The notes beneath the pieces were generated by a model that was not told the origin of the DNA, made no database searches, and was given only the letters and a program-made list of their open reading frames with translations. A DNA stretch of 64,000 nt, from positions 1,017,001-1,081,000 of the forward strand of contig NZ_CP036266.1 in the NCBI RefSeq assembly GCF_007744075.1, read 5' to 3'. The position numbers and the translations under genes are program-made. The stretch is from Gimesia chilikensis. GTDB taxonomy: Bacteria; Planctomycetota; Planctomycetia; Planctomycetales; Planctomycetaceae. The stretch's first letter is position 1. Every line of letters begins with the position of its first letter. Shown here in pieces: positions 8,668 through 17,239 of this stretch.

Positions 8668-10434
8668 TTGTTCAACAATCCTATTTTCATTCGGGAAGCG
8701 CTGACGTCACCCCGACAGATCCGGCATTACCTGATTCGTTCCGGCTATGTGGCTGCGGTATTCATCCTGATTTTCACCGCCGGCCAGACGATCCTGGGAA
8801 CGCAGCAGATTCAGACCACCACCATTGGTGAATTTGCCCGGCTGGGAAATCTGATCTTTCAGATGATCTCGTTTCTGCAGTTGCTGCTGGTGATGTTTTT
8901 TACACTCCTGTTTTCTGCGGGAAGCATTGCGCAGGAAAAAGACCGCGGCACCCTGATTCTGCTGCTGATGACCGAACTCAAGGACCGGGAGCTGGTCAGT
9001 GGGAAAACCCAGTCCAGTCTGCTGATTGTGTACGTCTTGCTGGCGGCGTCGGTCCCCGTGTGTATCTTCCTGCATCTGCTGGGAGGCGTCGAACTGGCGC
9101 AGATTCTCTGGATGGAACTGATCTGCCTGATCACCGTGTATGCCACGGGAAGCTGGGCCGCCCTGGTGGCGTTCTGGCGGGAGAAAACATTCCAGACGCT
9201 GGCGATCAGTGTACTGGGAATGGTGGTCTTTCTGGGAATTGTAGAACTGCTGGTCGGTCTGATCGGACCTGCATCAGCAATTCGCCCCTGGATTGCCGGC
9301 CTGAATCCTTTCCGGGCCCTGTATGAAATTCTGAATCCGCTCTCGCTGAATACTGGTCTTTCTCCGATCTCCGTGAGTGCCTGGCCTTCACTGATCAGCC
9401 TGGCTGTACTGGGCATCGCGTTGCGGGTGTTTACTGTTTTCCGGCTGCGTGTCTGGAATCCGTCCCGCTCGGTTTACAAAGCGACCCCCAAAGCAGAGAA
9501 AGAAGGGGAAGCGCAGGCCGAACAGCAACCAGTCATCGTTAAGGAAAAGTCACGTGCCATCTGGTCGAACCCGGTCATCTGGCGTGAGATCATGACGAAG
9601 GCCTACGGTCGCAAAGTGTTTGTGATCAAGCTGGCTTACTTTCTGCTGGCCGGTTTCCTGCTCTGGTCGGCGACCAGTTCCGAAGCGGCCGCGGAAGGAA
9701 TGCTGTACCTTGGAGTGATTCCGCCTCAGGGGCTCGCGTTTGCCGGGATTGCCTGGTTGAGCCTGGTATTGGCGAATACGCAGGCGGTGACGTCGATCAC
9801 CTCAGAAAAAGACAGTAAAACACTTGAACTGCTGCTGGTGACCGATATTTCGGCGAAGGAATTCGTGCTCGGTAAGCTGGGTGGTATTTTCTATAACAGT
9901 AAAGAACTGATCGTGGTGCCTGTGCTGATTCTGTGCTACCTCGTGGCTCAGGGTGCATTTTCGGTCGAAGGTTTCCTGTGTGCCCTGATCGGCTTCCTGG
10001 CGTTGATGATCTTCTCGATCGTGCTCGGCCTGCACATGGGATTGACCTATGACAACAGCCGTTCGGCTATCGGCGGCAGTCTGGGAACGATGTTCTTCCT
10101 GTTTATCGGGATCGGGATTTTCATGATCCTGCTGGTGCAGGCCCGCTCATCATTTGCCCTGCAGTTGCAGAGCTTCCTGGTGTTTATCGTCGTGGGAAGT
10201 GCCGCCCTGCATTCGGCTCTGACACATCGGAACCCGTCGCGGGCTCTGGCGATTTCCGCCTGGCTGCTTCCTTTCCTGACCTTTTATGCTATTACTTCGT
10301 TTTTACTGGGAGGCACACTGGGTGTGCTGGTGACAATTCTGTTTGCCTACGGTCTGCCCGTGCTTTCCATGTATATTCCCGCAGTATCTGAGTTCGATGT
10401 TGCCCTGGGAAAAACTACTTACGATAAAGGATAG
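8668..10434 (+). CDS. ABC-2 type permease, duplicated architecture, TTG start
   Basis: A 588-residue polytopic membrane protein. Two similar halves each open with a short amphipathic NP-I-RE segment: FNNPIFIREALTSPRQ at the start and SNPVIWREIMTKAYGRK around residues 302-318. Each half is followed by about six hydrophobic helices and the EKDRGTL or EKDSKTLELLLVTD motif typical of ABC-2 permeases that couple to an ATPase. The first codon appears to be TTG 8668, since no ATG is available before the conserved N-terminus. No ABC ATPase gene lies next to it. Substrate unknown. It precedes the DUF21/CBS gene by 20 bp, so the two are probably co-transcribed. Confidence 0.82.
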   Translation: MFNNPIFIREALTSPRQIRHYLIRSGYVAAVFILIFTAGQTILGTQQIQTTTIGEFARLGNLIFQMISFLQLLLVMFFTLLFSAGSIAQEKDRGTLILLLMTELKDRELVSGKTQSSLLIVYVLLAASVPVCIFLHLLGGVELAQILWMELICLITVYATGSWAALVAFWREKTFQTLAISVLGMVVFLGIVELLVGLIGPASAIRPWIAGLNPFRALYEILNPLSLNTGLSPISVSAWPSLISLAVLGIALRVFTVFRLRVWNPSRSVYKATPKAEKEGEAQAEQQPVIVKEKSRAIWSNPVIWREIMTKAYGRKVFVIKLAYFLLAGFLLWSATSSEAAAEGMLYLGVIPPQGLAFAGIAWLSLVLANTQAVTSITSEKDSKTLELLLVTDISAKEFVLGKLGGIFYNSKELIVVPVLILCYLVAQGAFSVEGFLCALIGFLALMIFSIVLGLHMGLTYDNSRSAIGGSLGTMFFLFIGIGIFMILLVQARSSFALQLQSFLVFIVVGSAALHSALTHRNPSRALAISAWLLPFLTFYAITSFLLGGTLGVLVTILFAYGLPVLSMYIPAVSEFDVALGKTTYDKG

Positions 10435-10454
10435 AGCGGCCGTCCCGTTTCACG

Positions 10455-11753
10455 ATGATCGCATTAATTGATACGATTGCAATCTGGTTTCCCGGAGCCT
10501 TGGCTCTGCTGGCTCTGATCTGTGCTTCCGGATTCTTTTCCGGTAGTGAGACTGCCATCTTCTATCTCTCCCGTGCTGAGCTTCGCCAGTTCAGCAAGGG
10601 AAAGTCCAGCGAACAGATTGTTGCTGCTCTGGCCGCCGATGCGGATCGCCTGTTGACGGCGGTTCTGTTCTGGAACCTGCTGATTAACCTGTCCTACTTT
10701 GCGGTCTCCGGTGTGATAGCCAAGGAATTAGCAGACGAGGGACAGCCTGCTGCAGCTGGATTTTTCACGGTGGGCAGCCTGCTGGCGATCATTCTGTTTG
10801 GAGAAGTGCTTCCCAAAAGTCTCTCGATTGTATTCCGCAAGAAAATTGCGATCATGGTCAGCTGGCCGCTGGCATTTTCGATACGCGTGCTGGATCCGGT
10901 GATCCCAATGTTACAGAATATCAGTCGTCTGATGCGGCGGACTTTCTGGCCGCATATTCAGAAAGAGTCATACCTGCATTCCGAGGACCTGGAACGTGCT
11001 GTCGATGCCTCGGGGGCGAGTGAGGAAGTGATTCGCCACGAGCGGCAGATCCTGCATAACATCCTGGACCTTTCGGAAATCCTCGTTGAAGAAGCGATGC
11101 GTCCCCGGGGGACCTATCTCACGTTCAAAATGCCTCTGCAACTGGAAGACCTGACCCGGATTACCCCCAATACCGATTACATCATCCTCCGCAAACAGGG
11201 GGTGGATTCAGAAGAGATCGATCGCATTATTTCCTTGTCCGAGTTGTCTTCGTTTTCTACTTCTTCGCTGAATAAAAAATCGAAGCGTGTCATTCATGTG
11301 CCCTGGTGTTCGAACCTGGCAGACGTCTACACCCGGTTTCAGGCAGAAGAGTGTAACTTTGCCTCGGTCGTTGACGAATACGGAGAGACGATCGGCATTG
11401 TCGCTTTTGATGATATCATCGATACCATTTTGTCTCCGGAACCGAGTCGGGCCAGGCGCATTTTACGCCGCGACCCGGTGCGTGAGGTCGAGTCGGGTGT
11501 GTACCATGTCGAGGGGATCACGACCCTGCGTTACCTCTGTCGCAAGCTGCAGCAGGAATATGAAATTGCCGATGACGGTCTGCTGACCGTAGCTGGCATG
11601 TTCCACGAAAAACTGGAACGCATTCCTGAAGTGGGCGATGTCTGCGACTGGCAAGGATATCAGCTGGAAGTAATCGAAGTCCGCAAGCTGGGGCACCTGG
11701 TGGCGGAACTCAAGCCTCAACCACCTGGTGATTCTGAAGAGGAAGAAGACTGA
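10455..11753 (+). CDS. DUF21/CBS-domain membrane protein (CNNM/CorC family)
   Basis: The 432-residue protein has an N-terminal DUF21 transmembrane domain (about residues 10-190, with GFFSGSETAIFYLSRAELRQF), then a CBS pair (about 205-335, with VVDEYGETIGIVAFDDI in the second CBS), and a C-terminal CorC/HlyC-type domain (about 350-425). Relatives are linked to Mg2+ or Co2+ efflux and to resistance to ion stress; older annotations call them hemolysins without good reason. It follows the ABC permease directly. The specific ion is not evident from sequence. Confidence 0.9.
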   Translation: MIALIDTIAIWFPGALALLALICASGFFSGSETAIFYLSRAELRQFSKGKSSEQIVAALAADADRLLTAVLFWNLLINLSYFAVSGVIAKELADEGQPAAAGFFTVGSLLAIILFGEVLPKSLSIVFRKKIAIMVSWPLAFSIRVLDPVIPMLQNISRLMRRTFWPHIQKESYLHSEDLERAVDASGASEEVIRHERQILHNILDLSEILVEEAMRPRGTYLTFKMPLQLEDLTRITPNTDYIILRKQGVDSEEIDRIISLSELSSFSTSSLNKKSKRVIHVPWCSNLADVYTRFQAEECNFASVVDEYGETIGIVAFDDIIDTILSPEPSRARRILRRDPVREVESGVYHVEGITTLRYLCRKLQQEYEIADDGLLTVAGMFHEKLERIPEVGDVCDWQGYQLEVIEVRKLGHLVAELKPQPPGDSEEEED

Positions 11754-11770
11754 CAGGCCCGGGGGGCCTG
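11754..11770. terminator. Bidirectional hairpin between convergent genes
   Basis: CAGGCCC, loop GGG, GGGCCTG form a perfect 7-bp stem in the 20-bp gap between the DUF21/CBS gene (plus) and the J-like gene (minus). A T-rich tail (TGATTATTTC) follows on the plus strand, inside the end of the opposite gene. Confidence 0.6.
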
Positions 11771-11773
11771 TGA

Positions 11774-12811
11774 TTATTTCTTCCACATTCCCGACATCCA
11801 GTAGAACGCGATCGCTGGCACGGAGAGGGTGGAGAGCACCCAGGGCCAGGGCCAGGTCTGCGAGAAGACATAGTTTTTAAGTACAAACTGGTCGATCAGA
11901 ATGGCGGCAATGAAAGCCCAGCCACTGAAGATGATCGAGAGCTGTTTCCTCTCCTTCAACTGCTCAGGTGCGAGTTGACTTCCACCCTTCGCGGGCTTCT
12001 TCTTTTCGGGCTTTTTGGCCGGCTTGGCAGCTTTGGCTGACTTTTTGGAAGTGGTCTCTTCGACTGCGACTTCTTCTTCCGCTTCGCTCTCTTCGGCGGC
12101 TGCGTAGTACTTTTTGATCCCCTCGTTGATCGAGCGGGGCATCGCGAGTACCCAGCGAGAGGGAACCTGGTATCGCATTCGCAGGTCATCTTCGAGTTCG
12201 TGAGTGGGCTGGTCGGCACAGGCAACCAGCAGCATATCATCGTCGATGAACAGCGGCAGAATGGTATTCCTTTTGGCGACGTGTTGGGGGAGTTCGAGGA
12301 GGATTTCGTTATCCGGCTGGGTTTCCTCCAGGTCGATGTACGGCATCCCCTGGGAGCGGGCCATGGCCTGTGTGGCGGTGGCCGCGTTAACCAGTCGCAT
12401 CTGGACGGCGGCGTCCCGCATGGTCAGTCCGCGCTGATCAGCAAAACCTTTGAGCTCGGCTGCCTGCTCTTTCGTGATGTGTCCCTGTTCGACCAGAACC
12501 TGTTCGACGGACTGTGGACCGGTGAGTTCATCTTCATCAAACTCGCGTCCCAGGCTTTCGTCGTACTCGCGTTTCCGTTCCGGGTCAGTCAGGCAGAGCA
12601 TGGCCTTGGCCAGCTCGTTGAGCAGTTCCTGAGATTCGTTGGAGTATTTTCCGGCGGCGTATTTTCGAACGTGATTATTCAGCTTCTTGTAGTGCGCTCG
12701 AATCTTCTCTTCATCATCTTCGAATTTGACCAGACGCAGTAAGTCGTAGTGGTGTGGAGGACGTTCTCCTTCCGGGATTCCCAGCCATTCCTTGTAGACG
12801 TCAATTGCCAC
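11774..12811 (-). CDS. J-like/MshEN-like membrane protein paired with Hsp70
   Basis: 345 residues. Residues ~1-75 look like a degenerate J domain: WLGIP..HHYDLLRL at helix I, helix II with KKLNNHVRKYAAGK, and LTDPERKREYDESLGREF at the end. The catalytic HPD tripeptide expected after helix II is absent. Residues ~85-225 resemble the MshEN/GspE N-terminal domain (LVEQGHITKEQ, GMPYIDLEE, NTILPLFIDDDMLLVACADQ). A Glu- then Lys/Ala/Pro-rich linker (~230-280) leads to two C-terminal transmembrane helices (~295-340). It is the next gene after the Hsp70 on the same strand, 106 bp apart. I infer a membrane-tethered client or scaffold partner of that Hsp70; whether it stimulates ATP hydrolysis without HPD is open. 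Confidence 0.75.
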   Translation of the reverse strand: MAIDVYKEWLGIPEGERPPHHYDLLRLVKFEDDEEKIRAHYKKLNNHVRKYAAGKYSNESQELLNELAKAMLCLTDPERKREYDESLGREFDEDELTGPQSVEQVLVEQGHITKEQAAELKGFADQRGLTMRDAAVQMRLVNAATATQAMARSQGMPYIDLEETQPDNEILLELPQHVAKRNTILPLFIDDDMLLVACADQPTHELEDDLRMRYQVPSRWVLAMPRSINEGIKKYYAAAEESEAEEEVAVEETTSKKSAKAAKPAKKPEKKKPAKGGSQLAPEQLKERKQLSIIFSGWAFIAAILIDQFVLKNYVFSQTWPWPWVLSTLSVPAIAFYWMSGMWKK

Positions 12812-12883
12812 CTGAGAGAACTCCTTGCTCTGTGTTGTGAAATCACGAATTGAAAAACATCAGCGAAACTTATTAGAAAGGGG

Positions 12884-12909
12884 GCGGCGGGTCGAAGATG
12901 ACCCGCCGC
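12884..12909 (-). terminator. Strong GC hairpin between Hsp70 and J-like genes
   Basis: Perfect 10-bp arms (GCGGCGGGTC and GACCCGCCGC) with a 6-nt loop begin 8 bp after the Hsp70 stop in the minus direction. Only CCCCCTTT follows, a poor T-run. It could terminate part of the transcripts and so make the J-like gene less abundant than the Hsp70. Confidence 0.55.
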
Positions 12910-12917
12910 ACTGATTT

Positions 12918-14501
12918 TTACTCGACCACGTAGTCTCTGGCCAGAACTTCGAAGCGGTCAATGCCTTCGGAATCCAGACCGGAATCGCGGACAATTTCCG
13001 TTGCCGATTCGTTGTTCCCGGTCAGTTCGCGGGCAGACGCATGAATTCGGCCGTTGGCATCATAGCGGTAGGTGACTTCTACCGGAGAACCTTTCGGAAG
13101 GTTGGGAGGCAGATTCAGGATGCGGAAGTCACCGATGGTGGTGCAGGCATCCGGATCACTGGCTTCCCCTTCCAGAATAATCACGTGAATCCGCTGCTGG
13201 TTGTCTGAAGTCGTGACGAACTTCTGGCTGACACTGGCAGGGATTTCGGTATTGCGTTTGATCATGATGTGATTGATCTTCCGAGTCCGGTCGTTGGGAT
13301 CGGTGATCTTCACACCCAGCGAGTGCGAGTTCACATCTGCCGTGCTGACGTTTCGCAGACGCTTGTTAACTGCCTGGGCCATGCGGCTTTCACCGCCGGT
13401 AGCGCGGGCTTCCAGAATGGCTGCATGGATCGCGGCTCCCTGGGCAACGGCTTCTTCCGGGTTCATGCTGCGGGATGGCTCGCGACCACAGACGGTCTTG
13501 AGCATCTCTTCGACCACGGGCATCAGGGTTGAACCACCCACCAGCACGACGTCGTCCAGTTCCCCTTTTTCGACTCCTGCCTGCTGCATAACCAGCTCGG
13601 TGGTGTCACGGGTACGTTGCAGGAGGTCGGCGGTCATGCGTTCGAAATCGCCTCGGGTCAACGCGACTGTCAGTGTGTTTCCTTTGTGATAAATGGATAC
13701 CGGGGCCTGGGCTTTCTGACTCAGTTCCCGCTTGGCGTCTTCACACTCCTGCACGCAGGTCCGCATGGTGACGGGATCTTCGCGCGGGTCGCTGCCGAAC
13801 TTTTTCTTGAACTGTTCCGCGACGTGGTCCACGATTCGCTGACTCCAGTCCAGACCACCAAGCATCACGTCCCCGTCAGTTGCCAGTACGCGGAACTGTG
13901 TAGGTGAATAGCGGACGATTGTGACGTCGAATGTACCACCCCCGAGGTCGTAAACCAGAATGGTGCGTTCGCCGTCAGGCATGGCATCGGGATTACCCAG
14001 CTCGTTCCGTTTCCAGGCATAGGCCAGGGTGGCCGCCGTTGGTTCGTTGATGATGTCAATCACGTTCAGCCCGGCAATCCGACCGGCGTCCTGAGTGGCT
14101 TTACGACGAACGTCATTGAAGTAATAGGGCACGGTGATGACAGCATTGGTGATCGCACCGATGTCTTTTTCCGCGTCCTGTTTCATTTTCTTCAGGATCA
14201 ACGCTGACAGGAATTCCGCGGTCAGCTTCTTTTCCTGGTAGACGACGTAAAAGTGATCGTCGCCCATATGGCGTTTGACTGCTTCGATGATGCGGGAGGG
14301 ATCGTCTTCGATCGCCGTCCGTTCGAACGAGGGGCCGACGACGACGCGTCCCTCTTCTCCCAGCAGAACTACCGAAGGTGTAATCGAGCGGCCATCCGTG
14401 TTTTTCAGGGAAATGGGATTCCCGTCTTTGTCGAGTTGGGCGATGGCGGAATATGTGGTTCCGAGGTCGATGCCAACAGTCTGGCCTTCAACAAACTTCA
14501 T
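12918..14501 (-). CDS. Hsp70-family chaperone without C-terminal lid
   Basis: A 527-residue Hsp70/DnaK relative. The nucleotide-binding domain shows all usual motifs: GIDLGTTYSAIA (phosphate 1), NEPTAATLAYA, VYDLGGGTFDV (phosphate 2) and VLVGGSTLMP (adenosine). The substrate-binding beta domain follows (SLGVKI, EIPASVSQKFVT, GDFRILNLPP). The chain stops about 110 residues short of DnaK: the helical lid and the EEVD-like tail are missing, leaving only a short tail (SEGIDRFEVLARDYVVE). Client release is therefore probably different from DnaK. It is first in an operon with the J-like membrane protein. Confidence 0.9.
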   Translation of the reverse strand: MKFVEGQTVGIDLGTTYSAIAQLDKDGNPISLKNTDGRSITPSVVLLGEEGRVVVGPSFERTAIEDDPSRIIEAVKRHMGDDHFYVVYQEKKLTAEFLSALILKKMKQDAEKDIGAITNAVITVPYYFNDVRRKATQDAGRIAGLNVIDIINEPTAATLAYAWKRNELGNPDAMPDGERTILVYDLGGGTFDVTIVRYSPTQFRVLATDGDVMLGGLDWSQRIVDHVAEQFKKKFGSDPREDPVTMRTCVQECEDAKRELSQKAQAPVSIYHKGNTLTVALTRGDFERMTADLLQRTRDTTELVMQQAGVEKGELDDVVLVGGSTLMPVVEEMLKTVCGREPSRSMNPEEAVAQGAAIHAAILEARATGGESRMAQAVNKRLRNVSTADVNSHSLGVKITDPNDRTRKINHIMIKRNTEIPASVSQKFVTTSDNQQRIHVIILEGEASDPDACTTIGDFRILNLPPNLPKGSPVEVTYRYDANGRIHASARELTGNNESATEIVRDSGLDSEGIDRFEVLARDYVVE

Positions 14502-15113
14502 AATGCTACCTTAATTTGGATTATCAAGCGGGTTCATCATGGATCAGGACATTGGAGCGGAATCGCAGGAATCAGGTTGCGAAACAGGAAGACTCGCTCC
14601 CGATTTCATCTGATTCTGAAATCAAGATTGGTGTATCCGGTTAATCTGTATAACGTTTAACTCACCTATTCTGCCACCGCGGTGATGGGGAATCAAGGAC
14701 TTGATCGATGTGAAACTAAAATCTGGCAAAGTCTTAACGAAATGGATTTGATCGTTATGGGCAAAAATTCAGTGCCATGGTGAGGGGCGTTTCCTGACTG
14801 ATTCCTACATTCGCGCTGATCGGGATAACTGGAGTCGCAATCTCGATTGATGAAAAGTCTCGATTTCGATTTCTGAACGTGACTTCCAGAGCGTTTCCTG
14901 CGCGCGTCCGCAGAATCGGAGAGGGCGTGAGGGTTGGCTCTGGGAGAAGTTCCCTTTACAATCTAAGCCAGATTCAGAACCCGTTCACACCCTCCTGGTT
15001 CGTGATAGCGGTCTGGGAACTGCTCCGGTTCTGAAGCAGAAACAACTGATATATATGATTTTACGCACATAGAAACCAGTTCCCGCGGTCTCAACAATGA
15101 AAACGAGAACAGG
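14502..15113. other. 612-bp divergent intergenic region
   Basis: The region lies between the Hsp70 start (minus) and the phosphohexomutase start (plus) and must hold both promoters. No ORF, CIRCE element or clear consensus promoter is visible. A small hairpin (GATTTCA at 14602, TGAAATC at 14617) is the only obvious structure. Confidence 0.5.
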
Positions 15114-16961
15114 ATGAACCAGCCGTCCCCTTCCATCACTCCCGAGCAGGCACTCGACCTGGCTCAGAATGCTGTCTCTGAAAAACAGCTTTCCGAATCT
15201 GCTTTCGAAAATCTCAAACGCTGGGTTACTGAACCTCAGTATGCCAGCTATCAACCGGCACTGCTCCAGCTGATTGAAGACAAAGCCTTTGATGATCTCG
15301 ATACCTTCTTTTGGGAAGTGATCCCGTTTGGAACCGGCGGACGTCGGGGGCTGATGAGTGAGCTGGGTTCAGCGACGATCAACGAGCGGACGATTGCCGA
15401 GTCGGCACATGGACTGGCCGCGTATTACAAGAAATTCTCGGGACAGGAAACAGGTAAGGCCGCGATCGCTCATGACTCGCGCATCAATTCCTCGAAATTC
15501 GCCCGCATTGCAGCCAGTGTGCTGGCCGCCCATGGTCTGACGGTTTACTTCTTTAAGACGTCCCGTTCCACACCGGAACTCTCTTTTGCGGTTCGTCAGC
15601 TGGGCTGTGACGTCGGGGCCATGATTACCGCCTCGCACAATCCCCCCTCGGACAACGGTTTCAAGGCTTACTGGTCCACCGGTGGGCAGGTTCTGCCGCC
15701 GCACGACCAGGGAATTATCGACGAAGTCTATCAGGCGACGGAAATTCCTGTCGTCGATTTTGACACCGCGGTGGAACAGGGAACGATCCAACTGATCGAC
15801 GAGGATGTTGCCGGCGAGTATCGCAAGTGTGTCGCCGAGCACAGTCATTCCAGTGCCCGCGAACTGAAAGGGCTTTTCACACCTCTCCACGGCGTAGGAG
15901 AAACCTCTGTCTTTCAGGTTCTGCAGCACGTTGGCTTCAAAGGCATTGAGCGGTTCGAACCGCAGTGCGAACAGAACGGCAACTTTCCGAATGTACCTGA
16001 CCAACTACCTAACCCGGAACGGGATGAAGTCTATCAGCCGGCCATTGAGCAGGCATCGCAGACCGGAGCAGAGATCATTCTGGCCAGCGACCCGGATGCG
16101 GACCGACTGGGTGTCTGCGTTAAAAATGACGCTGGCGAATTTGTGCATCTGACCGGTAATCAAGTCGGGGCACTGCTCGCCGATTATGTGTTACGCAAAC
16201 AAAAAGAGAATGGTAGCCTGACACCCGAGCATTATGTCGTGGAGACAATTGTCACCACGCCTCTGATTGCTGCGATCACACGGAGCGCCGGTGCACGGAT
16301 CATTAACAATCTGCTGGTCGGCTTCAAATACATTGCCGAGACAATGGATGCGGAAGGGCCGGACAAATTCGTGTTTGGTACGGAAGAATCGCTGGGTTAT
16401 CTGGCGGGAACGTACTGCCGTGATAAAGACGCCGCCATTGGTGCCCTCTGGGCCTGTGAACTGGCGGCAGAATTGAAGAGTGAGGGCAAAACCCTGCTCA
16501 ATCACCTGGATGAACTCTATGTTGAGCATGGATTTCATCTGGAAGGTCAGGTGTCCAAGACGTGTAAGGGGTCACAAGGCAACGAGCAGATCAGACAGCT
16601 GATGAAGGCGTTTCGCAGCACGCCTCCACAGAAAATGGGGCAGCTGACGTTCACCCTGGTCCGGGATTACGCGGATCTTGAAATTCGTTCATTACCCGAA
16701 AATACCACTGCTGAGACCTTTTCTAAACCCAAAGGAAATGTTCTGATGTTTGAAGCGCGGGCCGAAGGCTCGCCGCTGACAGTGCAGCTGGGTGTGCGTC
16801 CGTCAGGTACAGAACCGAAGATCAAGTTCTACTATTTTGCCCAGGCGGAGGTCTCTGAAGCTGGTCAGCTGGCGGAAACCAAAGCCTCCGCACTGGCGAC
16901 CATTGAAGAATTCAAGCAGTCACTCATGGACTGGATTGATCAGACATTACAAACCAGCTGA
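15114..16961 (+). CDS. Phosphoglucomutase/phosphomannomutase family enzyme
   Basis: This alpha-D-phosphohexomutase interconverts hexose 1- and 6-phosphates. The 615-residue length fits the longer bacterial/eukaryotic PGM2-like branch. Four active-site loops are visible: the phosphoserine loop TASHNPPSDNGFKAYW (~170), the Mg loop ASDPDADRLGV (~323), the sugar loop GTEESLGY (~421) and the phosphate loop RPSGTEPKIKFY (~562). It may supply glucose 6-phosphate, the substrate of the inositol phosphate synthase encoded 280 bp downstream, but the exact sugar specificity (glucose, mannose or pentose) cannot be told from the motifs. Confidence 0.93.
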   Translation: MNQPSPSITPEQALDLAQNAVSEKQLSESAFENLKRWVTEPQYASYQPALLQLIEDKAFDDLDTFFWEVIPFGTGGRRGLMSELGSATINERTIAESAHGLAAYYKKFSGQETGKAAIAHDSRINSSKFARIAASVLAAHGLTVYFFKTSRSTPELSFAVRQLGCDVGAMITASHNPPSDNGFKAYWSTGGQVLPPHDQGIIDEVYQATEIPVVDFDTAVEQGTIQLIDEDVAGEYRKCVAEHSHSSARELKGLFTPLHGVGETSVFQVLQHVGFKGIERFEPQCEQNGNFPNVPDQLPNPERDEVYQPAIEQASQTGAEIILASDPDADRLGVCVKNDAGEFVHLTGNQVGALLADYVLRKQKENGSLTPEHYVVETIVTTPLIAAITRSAGARIINNLLVGFKYIAETMDAEGPDKFVFGTEESLGYLAGTYCRDKDAAIGALWACELAAELKSEGKTLLNHLDELYVEHGFHLEGQVSKTCKGSQGNEQIRQLMKAFRSTPPQKMGQLTFTLVRDYADLEIRSLPENTTAETFSKPKGNVLMFEARAEGSPLTVQLGVRPSGTEPKIKFYYFAQAEVSEAGQLAETKASALATIEEFKQSLMDWIDQTLQTS

Positions 16962-17014
16962 ACCGAGTCCCCAGAGACAGATCAGATAAAAATGTGGGTG
17001 AGTCTGGCATTTCC

Positions 17015-17087
17015 TTGATTGTGAACTGACGACTGCCATCTATAATATTAAGCAAATTTAAGTATATTTTCTGACAATTTATTGTCA
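17015..17087 (+). promoter_or_regulatory. Candidate promoter and palindromic operator for inositol phosphate synthase
   Basis: A TATAAT box at 17041-17046 has TTGTGA 16 bp upstream (17019-17024) as a modest -35. Just downstream, TGACAAT-TT-ATTGTCA (17072-17087) is a perfect 16-bp palindrome placed where a bound repressor would cover the early transcribed region, about 150 bp before the ATG at 17240. The regulator is unknown. Confidence 0.45.
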
Positions 17088-17239
17088 TCAACTTCCCTCA
17101 GAGATGGTGATCCAGCATCAGTAGTCAGGAGTTCCGGTCGACCTCATGTCACGCCGGTCTCTACTGGACTGCTCCCACCCGGCTAGCTAACAACAACGAT
17201 TACCATTAGACCAACTTTTATCAGATTTCAGGCAATATC

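Noticed and set aside
14502..15113. Possible CIRCE heat-shock element upstream of the Hsp70
   Set aside because: The TTAGCACTC/GAGTGCTAA inverted repeat is absent.
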